Source: Roseobacter sp. MH60115 | Lineage (GTDB): Bacteria; Pseudomonadota; Alphaproteobacteria; Rhodobacterales; Rhodobacteraceae | Length of the DNA: 64,000 nucleotides | Assembly (NCBI RefSeq): GCF_015644665.1 | Contig: NZ_JADOBQ010000005.1 | Coordinates: 248,001 to 312,000, forward strand | Direction of reading: 5' to 3' | In this document: in pieces, positions 62,521 through 64,000 of the stretch | How positions within the stretch are numbered: position 1 is the stretch's first letter | Layout: each line of letters starts with the position of its first letter | Notes under the pieces: model-generated | The model's input: only the letters and a program-made list of their open reading frames with translations | What the model was told of the DNA's origin: nothing | Databases searched by the model: none | Made by a program: the position numbers and the translations under genes

Positions 62521-63248
62521 CTGTTGTTTGCCTCCGCATCGAAGCTGTCAAAATCAACGAGCGTCCCCAGCATTTGCAGATAGGCGACAACCGCGTCCAT
62601 TTCGGTCAACCGGTCAGGCTGGCCATCAAAATCGCGAACCTGCACGTTGTCGCCATAGCTTTCGCGCAGATCATCCTCGTAATCCGCAAGCGGGTCGGCC
62701 TGCCGCAAGGCGTCTCTTGCCGCATGGTTGATCTGGTCATCTGAATAGGGCACGCCGACGCGCCGCAATGCGGTCAAGGCGCCGCTCAGCTGCTGCGTAT
62801 CAAGCCTGTTTTCCAGCAGAAAGCTGTAACCGGGCATCACCGACCCTTCGACAGACTCCCGTGGGTTGGCCAGATGTGCCACATGCCAGGTGTCGGAGTA
62901 TTTCGCGCCGACGCGGGAGAGATCCGGCCCGGTGCGTTTTGACCCCCATTGGTGCGGGTGATCGTACATGCTTTCAGCAGCAAGGCTGTAATGACCATAT
63001 CGGTCCACATCCGAGCGCAACGTCCGGATCATCTGGCTGTGGCAGGCATAGCACCCTTCGCGCACATAGATATCGCGCCCGGCGTTTTCCAACGGCGTAT
63101 AGGGGCGCATCCCGTCGACCTCTTCCACAGTGTTTTCAATGGTGAACAGAGGGGCAATCTCAAAGAGGCCACCCAATGAGGCCACGAACAGGATCATCAG
63201 CGCGAACCCGATGCCGTTACGTTCAAGTCTTTGGTGTGCTGTGCTCAT
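62517..63248 (-). CDS. ccoO: cbb3 oxidase monohaem subunit CcoO
   Basis: 243 residues. One membrane helix (GIGFALMILFVASLGGLFEI), a CXXCH site in EGCYACHSQMIR, and family block WGSKRTGPDLSRVGAKYSD with an axial Met in GSVMPGYSFLL. ATG 63248 is 4 bp after ccoN; the 22-codon longer frame lies inside ccoN. Confidence 0.96.
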   Translation of the reverse strand: MSTAHQRLERNGIGFALMILFVASLGGLFEIAPLFTIENTVEEVDGMRPYTPLENAGRDIYVREGCYACHSQMIRTLRSDVDRYGHYSLAAESMYDHPHQWGSKRTGPDLSRVGAKYSDTWHVAHLANPRESVEGSVMPGYSFLLENRLDTQQLSGALTALRRVGVPYSDDQINHAARDALRQADPLADYEDDLRESYGDNVQVRDFDGQPDRLTEMDAVVAYLQMLGTLVDFDSFDAEANNR

Positions 63249-63252
63249 CGCT

Positions 63253-64000
63253 CTATTCCCCGGGCTGCAGAATTGGACGGTTTGCATCAGATGCGGGTGC
63301 CATGCGGGGTCCATTGACGGTCATGTAGATATTGTAGGCTCCGAGGCAGGCCCCGATCAGGTACAACAGCCCGCCGATGGCCCGGGCAAAGTAATAGGGC
63401 CGCATCGCATCCACCGTATCGATGAACGCGTAGACGAAATTGCCGTCCGCATCATAGGTTTGCCACATCAGCGCTTGGGTGATGCCGCTGTTCCACATCG
63501 CGCCGACGTAGATCAGCGTGCCGGAGAGGGCGAGCCAGAAATGCCAGGCCTCAAGGCGCAGTGAATAGGTGCCCTCCCGCTTCCAGATCCATGGCACCAT
63601 CTTGTACATCGCGCCGAAGGTGATGAAGGCGACCCAACCCAGCGCGCCCGCGTGCACATGGCCCACGGTCCAGTCCGTGTAGTGGCTGAGCGTGTTTACA
63701 GGGCGAATGGCGAGGAACGATCCCTCGAACGTCGCCAGCCCATAAAACAGGATCGCGACCATCATGAAGCGCACGGCAGGATCGGTGCGCACCTTATCCC
63801 AGGCCCCGTTGATGGTGAGGATGCCGTTAAAGACCGACCCCCAGCTGGGCACCAGCAGGATGACCGACATGGTCATCCCCAGATACTGCACCCAATCGGG
63901 CAGGGCCGTATAATGCAGGTGGTGCGACCCGGCCCAAAGGTACAGGAAAGTGATGCCCCAGAACCCGATGATCGACAGCCGGTAGGAATAGATCGGGCGG
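63253..64000 (-). CDS. ccoN: cbb3 oxidase catalytic subunit CcoN (5' end beyond window)
   Basis: The C-terminal ~249 residues are present; the frame is open to the window edge. YLWAGSHHLHYTALPDW near the edge contains the CuB His pair, and SHYTDWTVGHVHAGALGW supplies further haem His ligands, followed by several helices. First gene of the ccoNOQP operon. Promoter and any FNR box lie outside. Confidence 0.95.
   Translation of the reverse strand, partial: RPIYSYRLSIIGFWGITFLYLWAGSHHLHYTALPDWVQYLGMTMSVILLVPSWGSVFNGILTINGAWDKVRTDPAVRFMMVAILFYGLATFEGSFLAIRPVNTLSHYTDWTVGHVHAGALGWVAFITFGAMYKMVPWIWKREGTYSLRLEAWHFWLALSGTLIYVGAMWNSGITQALMWQTYDADGNFVYAFIDTVDAMRPYYFARAIGGLLYLIGACLGAYNIYMTVNGPRMAPASDANRPILQPGE

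Overview
The window reads as a chromosomal segment of a marine Roseobacter-group alphaproteobacterium (Rhodobacteraceae/Roseobacteraceae). The signs are moderately high GC, dense coding with many 4-bp ATGA/GTGA gene overlaps, a separate Fo ATP synthase operon carrying both b' and b subunits, a cbb3 oxidase locus, a demethylase/MttB-type methylamine locus, TRAP/TAXI transport and a Zur-type zinc locus. Genus cannot be fixed from sequence alone. No rRNA, tRNA, CRISPR array or intact insertion sequence was seen.

Layout. 1-4 kb: minus-strand ffh operon followed by four GNAT acetyltransferases and a NIPSNAP-like gene, every junction overlapping by 4 bp, running out of the window into what is probably chorismate mutase. 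4-9 kb: methyltransferase, divergent azoR/LysR pair, EamA transporter, a 22-residue membrane microprotein, ArsR, a DUF1127-like protein and a GcvA-type LysR. 9.2-11.9 kb: atpI-atpB-atpE-atpF'-atpF ending in a clear intrinsic terminator. 12.1-12.6 kb: a frameshifted membrane metal-dependent hydrolase pseudogene. 12.6-17.5 kb: GntR regulator with a palindromic operator, then smc. 17.6-22.8 kb: MltB-type transglycosylase, cobalamin genes cbiB/cobC, an orphan receiver protein, glutathionyl-hydroquinone reductase. 22.8-26.9 kb: PatB-type C-S lyase, three peptide deformylase-like genes (the third without its catalytic residues), fmt and a small membrane protein.

26.9-36 kb: RND efflux pump and adaptor, TetR, MttB-family methyltransferase and an FAD/GcvT-type demethylating dehydrogenase, all on the minus strand. 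36-41 kb: methyltransferase/LysR pair, two linked unknown genes and a membrane-anchored cyclooxygenase-like haem peroxidase. 41-48 kb: amino-acid catabolism locus (FadR-type regulator with a duplicated 3' end, saccharopine-dehydrogenase-like enzyme, Asp/Glu racemase-family protein, FAD amino-acid dehydrogenase, TRAP/TAXI transporter). 48.8-52.9 kb: Zur box, zur, ZrgA-like His-rich protein, ABC ATPase, FtsX-type permease and two DUF3299 proteins in one probable operon. 53-59 kb: RibD-C protein, ArsR-SRPBCC pair with operator, TPR membrane protein, TetR and a patatin lipoprotein. 59-64 kb: ccoNOQP, a 54-residue membrane protein where ccoG/ccoH would be expected, then ccoI and ccoS; ccoN runs off the right edge.

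The strongest leads are the cyclooxygenase-like peroxidase that keeps the catalytic Tyr and proximal His but not the distal His, the pseudo-deformylase in the def triplet, the Zur-controlled ABC/DUF3299 operon, the altered cco assembly module, and a 163-bp tandem duplication whose differences inside the reading frame are all synonymous.
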